Source: HyVt-560 sp964577195
Lineage (GTDB): Bacteria > Pseudomonadota > Gammaproteobacteria > UWMA-0217
NCBI GenBank assembly: GCA_964577195.1
Contig: CAZNYF010000055.1
Location: 1-16,577, forward strand
Length of the DNA: 16,577 nucleotides
Direction of reading: 5' to 3'
In this document: piece after piece, positions 1 to 7,311 of the stretch
Position numbering within the stretch: position 1 is the first letter of the stretch
Layout: each line of letters starts with the position of its first letter
Notes under the pieces: model-generated
Databases searched by the model: none
The model's input: only the letters and a program-made list of their open reading frames with translations
Told to the model about the DNA's origin: nothing
Position numbers and translations under genes: made by a program

Positions 1-872
1 TCGATAGTATTTTAACCGATTTGAGCGAAGCCAGTGGCGCTGTTTATATTCCTGATCCACCCTGGAATAATCACTTGAATTCACGCTTAATGACCTTTCA
101 ACCCCTCGGCGGTTGCGCCATGGGAGAAGATGCCAGCAAGGGTGTGACCAACCATCGTGGTCAAGTTTTTGCGGATAAACAAGGCACCGATATTCATGTC
201 GGATTGTATGTTGCCGATGGTGCATTAATGCCAATGTCTCTGGGTTCCAGTCCTTTACTGACCATCACTGCGTTAGCCGAAAGAAATATGCTTTTATTGG
301 CTGCCGAATATGGTTGGACGATCAATAATAAAATCAACCATGAAAAAATTGACACTGATCAAAGCGACACTGATGCTGTAGACGCGGCTAAACATTCCAG
401 TTTTCCCACTTTGAACAGTACTGAAACAATTGCAGGATTTTGGTCACCCGAATCGGGAGAAGATTCAGATTACCAAGTGGCATTACACGCTGGCGAAGAC
501 AATCAACAAACATTCGAGTTAATTATAAATATCGACCATAGAGATGTTGAAGATGAAGCTGCGGGTATTCTCTTTACCGGTTCGGCAAGGGTGCCAGCCC
601 TGAGTGACGATACGCTGGAACTGTCGCAAGGAATCATTTATCCGGAAAAAGATAATCCTGAAAAATCACCTGTTACCTATCGAGTGATAATAGCCAACGA
701 CCGCAACGAAAAATGGCAATTTGAGGGATATAGTGTTGCTCAAGACAAAACAGAGAATTCAGCTGATCAAGTAGAAAACCAGATTTATTTTACCCTTTGT
801 AAATTACCGGATGATACCGAAAACGCAGTATCTGAATTTGTTGGTAAAGGTATTTTAGGCTTTAAAGCCTAG
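1..872 (+). CDS. GMC-family oxidoreductase (cholesterol-oxidase type), C-terminal part
   Basis: The reading frame is open to the first base (frame from position 3), so the 5' end lies outside the window; the TTG at 21 is internal. About 289 residues are visible. The first ~95 hold the GMC C-terminal FAD-binding/substrate signature: PLGGCAMG, then GVTNHRGQVF, GLYVADG and LTITALAER. This is characteristic of cholesterol-oxidase-like flavoenzymes that oxidise an alcohol on a sterol or other hydrophobic substrate. The remaining ~165 residues form an acidic beta-rich tail of the kind found after the oxidase domain in many bacterial relatives. Two usually conserved active-site positions differ: the His of the HPLGG motif is Gln (codon 99-101) and the Asn of the GVNP motif is Ser (codon 249-251). 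The true substrate cannot be told from this fragment. A perfect palindrome (856-871) spans the stop codon. Confidence 0.85.
   Translation, partial: DSILTDLSEASGAVYIPDPPWNNHLNSRLMTFQPLGGCAMGEDASKGVTNHRGQVFADKQGTDIHVGLYVADGALMPMSLGSSPLLTITALAERNMLLLAAEYGWTINNKINHEKIDTDQSDTDAVDAAKHSSFPTLNSTETIAGFWSPESGEDSDYQVALHAGEDNQQTFELIINIDHRDVEDEAAGILFTGSARVPALSDDTLELSQGIIYPEKDNPEKSPVTYRVIIANDRNEKWQFEGYSVAQDKTENSADQVENQIYFTLCKLPDDTENAVSEFVGKGILGFKA
856..871. repeat. 16-bp perfect palindrome over the GMC stop codon
   Basis: TAGGCTTTAAAGCCTA is its own reverse complement and could fold as a 6-bp stem with a TTAA loop in RNA. It overlaps the last codons of the oxidoreductase gene. No T-run follows directly, so a role as an intrinsic terminator is weak. 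Confidence 0.4.
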
Positions 873-916
873 TTGGGTAAGCTTTTATATTCCATTATAC
901 AGATACGCTGGTTAAT

Positions 917-945
917 TTGACTACGCAACATTCTCCCCGTATTAT
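917..945 (+). promoter_or_regulatory. Predicted sigma70 promoter of the lipoprotein gene
   Basis: TTGACT (917-922) and TATTAT (940-945) are separated by 17 bp, each one mismatch from consensus. Transcription would begin near 952, giving a leader of about 44 nt before the ATG at 996. This supports independent transcription of the lipoprotein from the GMC gene upstream. Confidence 0.6.
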
Positions 946-995
946 CTTTAATAATATCAATGCTCTACACTCAATTCTGCTACTCAAGGTTTAAA

Positions 996-1445
996 ATGAA
1001 TAACTCCAAAACGCGTTATTATATATTACTCCCGTTACTGATTATGTTGTTTGGAACCTCCTGTGCCAAACGCTATGATCCAGAAGAAGTCTGTACTGCT
1101 AAATGGATTAAACCCCGTGTAGATCAAGCTATGGCAGACTTTAAAGAAGGCGCAGCATCAGCTTTTGAAACGCTGGGTAAAACTTCTGAAAAAGTAGCTG
1201 CTAAAGGTGAACTCGGACAGTTTGATAAAATATCAGCAATGATTTCTCTCGCAAGCCTGGCGTATAAATTTAAAAACGGGGATGCCGTTAAAGACTTGAG
1301 AATTCTGGGCGATACCTGCAAAGACCCTAAGTTAGTTAGCAAAGCATTTTCTGGATACCTGGAAGAGCAGGGCGCACCAAAATCTATTATTCAGTTACTC
1401 AATGATGTTGATGCTTTCCAAAAGCTGATAGCAGAAGGAACTTAA
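996..1445 (+). CDS. Small predicted lipoprotein of unknown function
   Basis: I chose the ATG at 996 rather than the upstream ATG at 960. AAGG at 986-989 sits 6 nt before it, and the resulting 149-residue protein starts directly with a type II signal peptide: charged MNNSKTR, hydrophobic stretch, then a lipobox-like FGTSC with Cys23 as lipidation site. The -3 Gly is less usual than Leu, so lipidation is likely but not certain. Ala follows the Cys, so outer-membrane sorting would be expected. The mature part is helical and charged, with two further cysteines (Cys33, Cys108) that could form a disulfide. I recognise no family. It has its own predicted promoter (917-945), and the next gene downstream is lost in an assembly gap. 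Confidence 0.75.
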   Translation: MNNSKTRYYILLPLLIMLFGTSCAKRYDPEEVCTAKWIKPRVDQAMADFKEGAASAFETLGKTSEKVAAKGELGQFDKISAMISLASLAYKFKNGDAVKDLRILGDTCKDPKLVSKAFSGYLEEQGAPKSIIQLLNDVDAFQKLIAEGT

Positions 1446-1452
1446 CCTTAAG

Positions 1453-1552
1453 NNNNNNNNNNNNNNNNNNNNNNNNNNNNNNNNNNNNNNNNNNNNNNNN
1501 NNNNNNNNNNNNNNNNNNNNNNNNNNNNNNNNNNNNNNNNNNNNNNNNNNNN
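1453..1552. other. Assembly gap (100 N)
   Basis: A run of exactly 100 N, the usual scaffolding placeholder for a gap of unknown size. Genes on either side may be further apart than they look, and at least the start of one gene is missing here. Confidence 0.95.
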
Positions 1553-1620
1553 ATACGCCGCGAGAAATAGAAGAATTGGTAAAATGGACAGCCAAGGCTA
1601 TTGATGAGGCATCAATGTGA
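1553..1620 (+). CDS. 3' end of a gene cut by the assembly gap
   Basis: After the gap, the frame from 1555 reads 21 codons and ends with TGA at 1618-1620: TPREIEELVKWTAKAIDEAS then Met. The charged, amphipathic helical character and the absence of stops suggest the C-terminus of a real protein whose body lies in the gap. It converges on the Fic gene with only 10 nt between the two stop codons. The fragment is too short to name a family. Confidence 0.4.
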
Positions 1621-1630
1621 AGTTACTTAT

Positions 1631-2776
1631 TTATCTACTTCTCTTTCTAAAAATGGCTAAGTAGTCTTTAAACCAGAACATTCGATTACGACGTTTACCT
1701 GTTAGCTCTTCCAGTACACCATATTTAACCAAATCATTAATTAAATAAGTCGCCGTATTGGTTTCTACAGCCAATAATTTACTGACCATTTTAATATTCA
1801 TTACAGGTTGTTGGTAAAGTGTCTTCATTAAGATCTGTGCGTTATTTTGCCTGCGAGTGCTAAAACGTGGCAATACTTCACGTTCAAGTGATTCTTTTAG
1901 TGACAAAATATCTTTAAACACCTGTATCGAATGTTTTGCTGTTTGATGTACACCAAACAAGAAAAAAACCAGCCATTCGCGCATCTGGTTTTTTTCGCGC
2001 ACTGCCATTAGCCGATCAATATATTCCGTTTTATGACGCTCAAAATAATCAGACAAGTACAGTGCAGGCTTATCTAATAACCCAAAGTTGGCAAAATACA
2101 GCGCAATCATCAGACGCCCTAAACGACCGTTACCGTCGAGAAAAGGATGAATCGTCTCAAACTGATAATGTAAAATTGCAACCTTAATTAAATGCGGTAT
2201 GTGCAATTGATCATTATAAATAAACTTCTCTAAATCACCCATTAAATCAGGCACATCATTAGGGTGAGGTGGGACAAACACCGCATTTTTTAAACTCACT
2301 CCAATCCAGTTCTGACTGCTACGAAACTCGCCGGGCTGTTTTGTTTCACCCCTTACCTCTTGCATTAGAATTTTATGGGTGTTTTTTAATAAGCGATTTG
2401 ATAAAGGCAGGGTTTCCAACTGTTTAATCGCAGCATTAATCGCTTCAATATAATTTTGCACCTCAACCCAATCATCACGCTTTTCAGGCGCAATATCCTC
2501 TACCTCAAGAAACGCCTCCTCAATATTCGTTTGCGTACCCTCCAAACGGCTGGATTCGGTAGCCTCCTTGGTAATATGCATACGAATAAAAAAATCAACA
2601 TCAGGCACTAGCTGAGAAAAAGCGTTTAACTCACCCAAGGCACGATCAGCCTCACTCAACAACGTGAGCACTTCACCATCGGCAATCTCCCACGGGTGCT
2701 CAATCAAGCTAGGCGCAAAGCTTTTATACTGATACTGCTGTTGATATTGACCCGATAGGTAGTCGTTTATATTCAC
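1631..2776 (-). CDS. Fic-domain protein AMP-transferase (class II) with C-terminal winged helix
   Basis: The 381-residue protein has the layout of the SoFic type. An N-terminal region carries the inhibitory-helix motif S75-SRL-E79-G80, matching (S/T)xxxE(G/N). The Fic core has the catalytic loop HPFLDGNGRLGR at 210-221, with His210 and Arg221 in place. A C-terminal winged-helix-like domain spans about 310-375. Such enzymes attach AMP to hydroxyl side chains of target proteins or of themselves, and the N-terminal helix blocks ATP binding, so no separate antitoxin is expected. All key residues are present, so it should be active. The start is GTG (2774-2776): the frame has a stop just upstream and no better start. 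There is no strong ribosome binding site. Four repeats of a 10-bp motif lie directly upstream (2780-2901). Confidence 0.92.
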   Translation of the reverse strand: MNINDYLSGQYQQQYQYKSFAPSLIEHPWEIADGEVLTLLSEADRALGELNAFSQLVPDVDFFIRMHITKEATESSRLEGTQTNIEEAFLEVEDIAPEKRDDWVEVQNYIEAINAAIKQLETLPLSNRLLKNTHKILMQEVRGETKQPGEFRSSQNWIGVSLKNAVFVPPHPNDVPDLMGDLEKFIYNDQLHIPHLIKVAILHYQFETIHPFLDGNGRLGRLMIALYFANFGLLDKPALYLSDYFERHKTEYIDRLMAVREKNQMREWLVFFLFGVHQTAKHSIQVFKDILSLKESLEREVLPRFSTRRQNNAQILMKTLYQQPVMNIKMVSKLLAVETNTATYLINDLVKYGVLEELTGKRRNRMFWFKDYLAIFRKRSR

Positions 2777-2779
2777 GTT

Positions 2780-2901
2780 ATTTCAGAAAATAGTATAGTT
2801 TCTATAGTTAGGCTATCCATTATGTCAGAAACTGGCCAATTTCACCACAAATTTCAGAAACAGGGTGACTTTCTGTAATAGCGGGAACGTGATATCAGAA
2901 A
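2780..2901. repeat. Four direct copies of ATnTCAGAAA upstream of fic
   Basis: Copies lie at 2780-2789, 2822-2831, 2851-2860 and 2892-2901, all in the same direction; read on the fic strand each is TTTCTGAnAT. An inverted TTTCTG core occurs at 2870-2875. Spacings between copies are 42, 29 and 41 bp. The set fills the intergenic region between the fic start and the DUF559 gene, so it looks like a set of binding sites for a regulator of fic. The regulator could be the Fic protein's own winged-helix domain, which is inference. Confidence 0.5.
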
Positions 2902-2936
2902 CCACTCAACCTTTTGTTATTTCGCGCTAATGCCAC

Positions 2937-3275
2937 TTAATACAGTGACTGCATAACGCCATCTATGTTCGTTAAAACAGCATGATTATTAAACCGTAAC
3001 ACCTTCAAGCCCAACCCATTCAAAACCGTATCGCGTGCTTTATCACGTTGTAAATGTTCTGGCTCAAGATGCTGCGCACCATCAATTTCAACTACCAACT
3101 TAATTTTAGGCGCATAGAAATCCACAATAAAATTCTCAATCGGTTTTTGCCGATAAAAAGGAACCTCTAAAATCTGCTTTCGACGGACACGCGACCAGAT
3201 CAAGCGTTCTGCATCTGTCATGTTTTTGCGTAAATTACGTGCGTGATTTTTATTTTTTGGATTGTAGTTCACCAT
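2937..3275 (-). CDS. DUF559-family (VSR-like) endonuclease domain protein
   Basis: The 112-residue protein is nearly a bare DUF559 domain: LRKNMTDAERLIWSRVR at the N-terminus, RQKPIENFIVDFY in the middle, then KLVVEIDGAQH and KVLRFNN. The Asp of IVDFY and the Glu/Asp of VEIDG match the metal-binding catalytic acids of the VSR/PD-(D/E)XK-like fold. Length is typical for the family. The start is well supported: AGGAGG ends 7 nt before the ATG (3273-3275). The biological role of single-domain DUF559 proteins is not established. A palindromic repeat element with inverted ends lies immediately upstream (3296-3425). Confidence 0.85.
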   Translation of the reverse strand: MVNYNPKNKNHARNLRKNMTDAERLIWSRVRRKQILEVPFYRQKPIENFIVDFYAPKIKLVVEIDGAQHLEPEHLQRDKARDTVLNGLGLKVLRFNNHAVLTNIDGVMQSLY

Positions 3276-3295
3276 TGTATGTCCTCCTGATTTTT

Positions 3296-3425
3296 CAAAT
3301 CCCCCTCAATCCCCCTTTTACAAAGGGGGAGGCTGGAATGGGTTTTAATAGAAAATGGAAGCTCAACAAAGTCACGCTCTAGCTCCCTCCTTTAGCAAAG
3401 GAGGGCTGGGGAGGATTTAAATCTA
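3296..3425. repeat. Palindromic repeat element with inverted-repeat ends (MITE/REP-like doublet)
   Basis: The two ends are imperfect inverted copies of about 35 bp. The left starts AAATCCCCCTCAATCCCCC. The right, read on the other strand, starts AAATCCTCCCCAGCCCTCC. Each end carries its own hairpin with a 3-nt loop: TCCCCCTTT/AAAGGGGGA (3310-3330) and CCCTCCTTT/AAAGGAGGG (3385-3405). About 50 bp of unremarkable sequence separates them. The element occupies the space between the ribulokinase stop codon and the DUF559 start. Similar C-rich/G-rich hairpin repeats are dispersed in many bacterial genomes (from memory). The right hairpin may also shape the 3' end of the hemL operon transcript. Confidence 0.7.
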
Positions 3426-4706
3426 ATTTTTTGAGCATTTGTTTCTCGATGCAATTAGCGCCGCCCCGTAAGCGGCTTCAGAATGTTGTGACTTGATGAC
3501 GGGGCAACCCAGAAGACTTTGCCGAATACGTTGCCAGGGTTGATTGGCAGCGCCGCCGCCGGCTGTGTAGATTTGCTTTGGTTGTGGTGCGCCGAGTTGT
3601 TGCAGTCTTTGATAGGCGAGTTTTTCAATGCCGGCAATTCCTTCCAGTAGCCCTTGTAGGAAACGGATAGGTTGAGCGGAGACGTCTGGTTCCAGTTGCG
3701 TTTGCATTTCGGGATCATTGAGTGGAAACCGTTCGCCTTTTCCGGGGAGCGGGTAGTAGTTTAGGTCAGTGGATTTGTCTGGATTGATTTTTGAGGATAG
3801 ATCTCTAATTTCTTCAATGCTGAAGTGTTGTAGTAAGGCCGCTCCGCCGGAATTGGAAGCGCCTCCGGCTAACCAGCGGTTGCCGAATTTGTGGCTGTAG
3901 ACACCATATTTAGCCGAGAAGATTGGGCGTTCCGAGATCACTTTAGTCACCAGCGTGCTGCCTAGAGAGGTGACTGCATCCCCCACATCGTTTGCTCCGG
4001 TGGCGATGAAGGCGGCGATGCTGTCGGTGGTGCCTGCCCGAATGCTGATAGAGCGGGATAAGCCGAGTTCGGTTGCGCATTTGGCATCTATGATCCCCAT
4101 TTCCTTACCCGGCGCGAGCACTTTTGGGAGTTGTTCTATCGGCAATCCTAGCCGGGTTAACCATTCTGGCCAAGTTTCGTTGACTGGGTCGTAGCCTAAT
4201 TTGAGGACGTTGTTGTAGTCGCTGATTCCGAATTGATTGCACAGGCGGTTGGCAATCCAGTCAGCTTGATGTAATGGTCTAAGATTGGCGGGATGCTCTG
4301 ATGATTCATGCAGCCAAAGCCATTTGGCAAGGCTGGATGAAACGCCCTGTGCGCCGCTGCTGTCGGGAGCGATGGCGTGGATACGTTCGGCTTGTTGTCT
4401 GGCGCGGGTATCATGGTACATCAGCGCAGTTGTGGCCGGTATTCCTTGTTGATCACAGAGGAGAACGGTTCCCGAGGTACCATCAATAGCGATGCTGGTG
4501 ATTTCGGCACGCAAGGCTTTTGGGAGTTGCTTAATAACCGTGGTGAGCGATTGCCACCAGGTCTCGGGGGATTGTTCCTGCCAACCGGGTTGGGGCGATT
4601 GAGTGGTATTACCGGATACGGATGTGGTTGCTAGCGCAGTACCTTGCGCATCAATCACGCAAGCGCGGGTGCCTGAGGTTCCAAAATCTATTCCCAGCGC
4701 CAGCAT
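3423..4706 (-). CDS. FGGY-family carbohydrate kinase, D-ribulokinase-like
   Basis: The 427-residue protein has the two-domain FGGY kinase fold. The N-terminal phosphate loop is GIDFGTSGT (5-13) and AIDGTSGTVLLCD follows at 73-85. The central AGTTDSIAAF carries the likely catalytic base Asp228. The C-terminal nucleotide-binding GGGAAN is also present. Motifs such as TSLGST, GVYSHK, GGASNSGGA and YYPLPGKGERFP closely resemble, from memory, the cyanobacterial/plant D-ribulose kinases (SePSK/XK1 type), which phosphorylate D-ribulose to ribulose 5-phosphate. The protein is shorter than typical xylulokinases, as in that subgroup. The ATG at 4704-4706 has AAGGA about 8 nt upstream. It starts 24 bp after the hemL stop on the same strand, so the two are probably cotranscribed. 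The sugar specificity is inferred. Confidence 0.85.
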   Translation of the reverse strand: MLALGIDFGTSGTRACVIDAQGTALATTSVSGNTTQSPQPGWQEQSPETWWQSLTTVIKQLPKALRAEITSIAIDGTSGTVLLCDQQGIPATTALMYHDTRARQQAERIHAIAPDSSGAQGVSSSLAKWLWLHESSEHPANLRPLHQADWIANRLCNQFGISDYNNVLKLGYDPVNETWPEWLTRLGLPIEQLPKVLAPGKEMGIIDAKCATELGLSRSISIRAGTTDSIAAFIATGANDVGDAVTSLGSTLVTKVISERPIFSAKYGVYSHKFGNRWLAGGASNSGGAALLQHFSIEEIRDLSSKINPDKSTDLNYYPLPGKGERFPLNDPEMQTQLEPDVSAQPIRFLQGLLEGIAGIEKLAYQRLQQLGAPQPKQIYTAGGGAANQPWQRIRQSLLGCPVIKSQHSEAAYGAALIASRNKCSKN

Positions 4707-4730
4707 CAGTGATCCTTTAGCGTTATCAGA

Positions 4731-6011
4731 TTAGAGTTGCGGGAATACTGCGGCAGCGGCTTCAAGCGTGGCTTCGATATCAGCATCACTATGCGCGCTG
4801 GAGATAAATCCTGCCTCATAAGCCGATGGTGCGAGATTGATGCCCCGATCCAGCATGCCGTGAAAGAACTGCTTGAATCGCTCCACATCACAGTTGGTTG
4901 CTTGAGCAAAAGTGGTGACTTTATCCGCATCCGTAAAAAACAGCCCAAACATTGCGCCGACTTGTGATGTGGCGAAAGGTATTTTGGCTTCGTCAGCGAT
5001 GGATTGCAGACCGCTTAGAAGCTTGGCCGCTTTTTCAGTCAGTGCATCATAAAAACCAGTTTGCGAAATAATTTCCAGATTCTTAAGCCCAGCGGTCATG
5101 GCGATGGGGTTGCCTGACAAGGTTCCCGCTTGATAGACCGGCCCGATAGGCGCCAGTTGCTCCATAATTTCCCGTTTGCCACCAAACGCACCAACCGGCA
5201 TACCTGCACCAATGACTTTGCCCAAAGTGGTGAGATCCGGAGTGATGCCATAAAGAGTTTGAGCGCCACCAAGTGCGACGCGGAAGCCAGTCATGACTTC
5301 ATCAAAAATGAGAATGCTTTGATGTTGGTCGCAGACATCGCGTAAGCCTTGCAAAAATCCATCCACCGGAGGAATGCAGTTCATATTGCCAGCCACAGGT
5401 TCGACGATCAGGCAGGCGATTTGATCGCCGACTTCTGCAAACAGCTGTTCCACTTGTTCGAGATTGTTGAATTCAACTGTCAGCGTGTGTTCCGCCAGTG
5501 ATGCAGGAATGCCAGGGGAACTGGGGACGCCTAATGTCAACGCACCAGAACCGGCTTTCACCAGCAAGGAATCGCCATGGCCGTGATAACAGCCTTCAAA
5601 TTTGACGATTTTATCGCGGCCGGTCGCACCTCTGGCAAGCCGAATTGCGCTCATGGTGGCTTCGGTGCCGGAACTCACCATGCGTACCATATCCATGCTG
5701 GGTAACAGCTCACAGACATTGTTAGCCATGGTGACTTCAAGCTCAGTGGGCGCGCCAAAACTTAGTCCGTTGTCGGCTGCCTGTTTTACTGCGCTAATGA
5801 TTTCAGGGTGCGCATGCCCCGTAATCATGGGTCCCCAGGAGCCAACATAGTCGATATACCGTTTGCCATCGACATCGTATAAATAGGCACCTTCAGCACG
5901 TTCGATGAATACCGGGTCGCCACCAACACCGTTGAATGCGCGAACGGGTGAATTGACACCACCGGGAATGACTTTTTGGGCATTAGCGAAAAGTTGCGCG
6001 GATTTTGACAT
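4731..6011 (-). CDS. hemL: Glutamate-1-semialdehyde 2,1-aminomutase
   Basis: This PLP enzyme converts glutamate-1-semialdehyde to 5-aminolevulinate, the last step of the C5 route to haem and other tetrapyrroles, in the cytoplasm. The 426-residue length is standard. Family landmarks are all present: IPGGVNSPVRAF near the N-terminus, SSGTEATMSAIRLAR (113-127), YHGHGDSLLVKAGSG, LIVEPVAGNMN, the cofactor-contacting FDEV (236-239), and TLGKVIGAGMPVGAFGG with Lys265 as the Schiff-base lysine. The ATG (6009-6011) has AGGA about 7 nt upstream. The gene is divergent from the DPA operon across a 321-bp region and is followed by the FGGY kinase. Confidence 0.97.
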   Translation of the reverse strand: MSKSAQLFANAQKVIPGGVNSPVRAFNGVGGDPVFIERAEGAYLYDVDGKRYIDYVGSWGPMITGHAHPEIISAVKQAADNGLSFGAPTELEVTMANNVCELLPSMDMVRMVSSGTEATMSAIRLARGATGRDKIVKFEGCYHGHGDSLLVKAGSGALTLGVPSSPGIPASLAEHTLTVEFNNLEQVEQLFAEVGDQIACLIVEPVAGNMNCIPPVDGFLQGLRDVCDQHQSILIFDEVMTGFRVALGGAQTLYGITPDLTTLGKVIGAGMPVGAFGGKREIMEQLAPIGPVYQAGTLSGNPIAMTAGLKNLEIISQTGFYDALTEKAAKLLSGLQSIADEAKIPFATSQVGAMFGLFFTDADKVTTFAQATNCDVERFKQFFHGMLDRGINLAPSAYEAGFISSAHSDADIEATLEAAAAVFPQL

Positions 6012-6160
6012 ACTGGTTCCTGTTCAGTCGTGGATGCGTAGAATATCTGATTTTGAGAGAGTTTTTTATCTTCTTCTGGTTACACGCTGCAGAGATCTGT
6101 CGAGACACTATACTAACCTTTGACAACATATTGATTTATCGAACAATTTACTTATGGTGA

Positions 6161-6176
6161 GAACCAGTGCTGGTTC
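6161..6176. promoter_or_regulatory. Perfect inverted repeat GAACCAG-TG-CTGGTTC
   Basis: Seven-base arms with a 2-bp centre, imperfectly extended outward by TGA/CTCA flanks. Its size and symmetry suit a dimeric repressor operator just downstream of the candidate + strand promoter. No known regulator consensus was recognised. Confidence 0.35.
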
Positions 6177-6214
6177 CTCAAGGTTAAGTCTGGATGAGGA
6201 TCACATTGTTGCTA

Positions 6215-6233
6215 TTCTCTCATTGTGAGAGAA
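6215..6233. promoter_or_regulatory. Perfect inverted repeat TTCTCTCA-ttg-TGAGAGAA
   Basis: Eight-base perfect arms around a 3-nt loop, in the same leader as the 6161-6176 palindrome. It could be a DNA operator or an RNA hairpin. It lacks a following T-run, so it is not a convincing intrinsic terminator. Confidence 0.35.
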
Positions 6234-6332
6234 AAGTCAGTTTGTTACGATTTTGTGTCGTTAAAACGATGAACTTCACTATTTCAGTTGCATTAGCAGC
6301 TTAAACTATCAACTCAATCAATTATTTTTAGC

Positions 6333-7232
6333 ATGAACACTTCAACCATGAGCAAGTCAGTAGACTTTGGCCAAATCCTCAAACTGATGAGACCCCATCA
6401 GTACGTGAAAAATCTGTTTATTTTCACACCTTTATTCTTCGACTTGCAGTTTACAGAAACTGATTTGTTGATGAAGGCGTTGGTGGCATTTATCGCATTT
6501 TCTCTTGCCGCCAGTGGTATCTATATCTTTAACGATTATCTGGATATTGAGGAAGACAGACAGCACCCTAAAAAATGTAAGCGGCCGCTTGCCTCTGGAG
6601 CGGTATCACCCAGAGTAGCAATGGTGGTGGCAGTGTTGCTATTTGTGATCTCTGCTGTGGTAATGACCGCATTGTCGCCACAGGCGGGAATGATTATGGC
6701 AGCCTACGTGGTGATGAATTTTGCTTATAGCTATCGCTTAAAACATATTGCGATATTGGATATTACAATTATTTCCATTGGTTTCATCTTACGAATTTTT
6801 GTTGGCTCAGTGGTCACCGGTGTACCGCTTTCCATGTGGATTGTCATCATGACGTTTCTGCTCGCATTGTTTATGGCATTGGCGAAACGGCGTGACGATA
6901 TCCTGATCTATATGGATACCGGTAAGAAGATGCGTAAAGTGATTGATGGCTATAATTTGAAATTTCTCGACACTGCGATGGCAATCATGGCGGCGGTTGT
7001 GATTGTTTCTTATATCCTTTATACCAATTCGACAGCGATTAGTCTGCGTGAAAATGGAGAGTTACTCTATTTGACATCGTTATTTGTAATTGTTGGTATC
7101 TTGCGCTATTTGCAAATCTCTTATGTTGAAGAGGCCAGTGGTTCTCCGACCAAAGTATTGCTAACAGATCGGTTTACTCAATTGAATCTAGTCGGTTGGG
7201 TCGCCGTCTTTTTCTGGATTTTATACTTATAG
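6333..7232 (+). CDS. UbiA-family decaprenyl-phosphate phosphoribosyltransferase (DPA pathway step 1)
   Basis: The 299-residue integral membrane protein has about eight or nine hydrophobic spans. The first Asp-rich motif is NDYLDIEED (67-75), followed by RQHPKKCKRPLASG, the form typical of phosphoribosyl-transferring UbiA enzymes (mycobacterial Rv3806c type) rather than of ubiquinone-pathway UbiA. The second motif region includes YSYRLKH (132-138), Asp143 and AKRRDD (184-189). The expected reaction transfers phosphoribose from PRPP to polyprenyl phosphate at the inner membrane. It is the first gene of an operon with dprE1, dprE2 and a HAD phosphatase, which strongly supports the role. The ATG at 6333 has no clear ribosome binding site; an alternative in-frame ATG is at 6348. 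The gap to the next gene is 79 nt. Confidence 0.9.
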   Translation: MNTSTMSKSVDFGQILKLMRPHQYVKNLFIFTPLFFDLQFTETDLLMKALVAFIAFSLAASGIYIFNDYLDIEEDRQHPKKCKRPLASGAVSPRVAMVVAVLLFVISAVVMTALSPQAGMIMAAYVVMNFAYSYRLKHIAILDITIISIGFILRIFVGSVVTGVPLSMWIVIMTFLLALFMALAKRRDDILIYMDTGKKMRKVIDGYNLKFLDTAMAIMAAVVIVSYILYTNSTAISLRENGELLYLTSLFVIVGILRYLQISYVEEASGSPTKVLLTDRFTQLNLVGWVAVFFWILYL

Positions 7233-7311
7233 CTCGACTATTGTTGGCGTTGTTACAATGCCAAGAGATCCGGGCATACCATTAGATGAGCACTTAAGGG
7301 ACTAAGACACA

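Larger units (their letters stand above)
6012..6332. promoter_or_regulatory. Divergent intergenic region between hemL and the DPA operon
   Basis: This 321-bp stretch has no gene. It should hold promoters for both directions. On the + strand the best candidate is TTGACA (6120-6125) with AACAAT (6142-6147) at 16 bp, a strong -35 and weak -10. On the - strand a TATAGT-like -10 lies near 6109-6114 without a good -35. Three perfect inverted repeats follow the + promoter: 6161-6176, 6215-6233 and 6258-6269. If transcription starts near 6155, these lie in a leader of about 175 nt. Confidence 0.45.

Noticed and set aside
960..995. Upstream ATG giving a 12-residue longer lipoprotein
   Set aside because: It has no ribosome binding site, would lie only about 8 nt from the predicted transcription start, and would put extra residues before a standard signal peptide; the ATG at 996 has AAGG at good spacing.
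2780..2901. The TCAGAAA repeats as a small CRISPR-like or iteron origin array
   Set aside because: Units are only about 10 bp with spacing of 29-42 bp, there are no cas or replication-initiator genes nearby, and the array sits directly in a promoter region, so regulatory sites are the simpler reading.
3299..3410. The C-rich/G-rich hairpins as a CRISPR array or intrinsic terminators
   Set aside because: Only two inverted copies with no regular spacers, so not CRISPR; no T-run follows either hairpin in the direction of the flanking genes, so not clear intrinsic terminators.
3955..4634. Several + strand frames opposite the FGGY kinase
   Set aside because: They lie wholly inside a well-supported gene on the other strand and show no family motifs.
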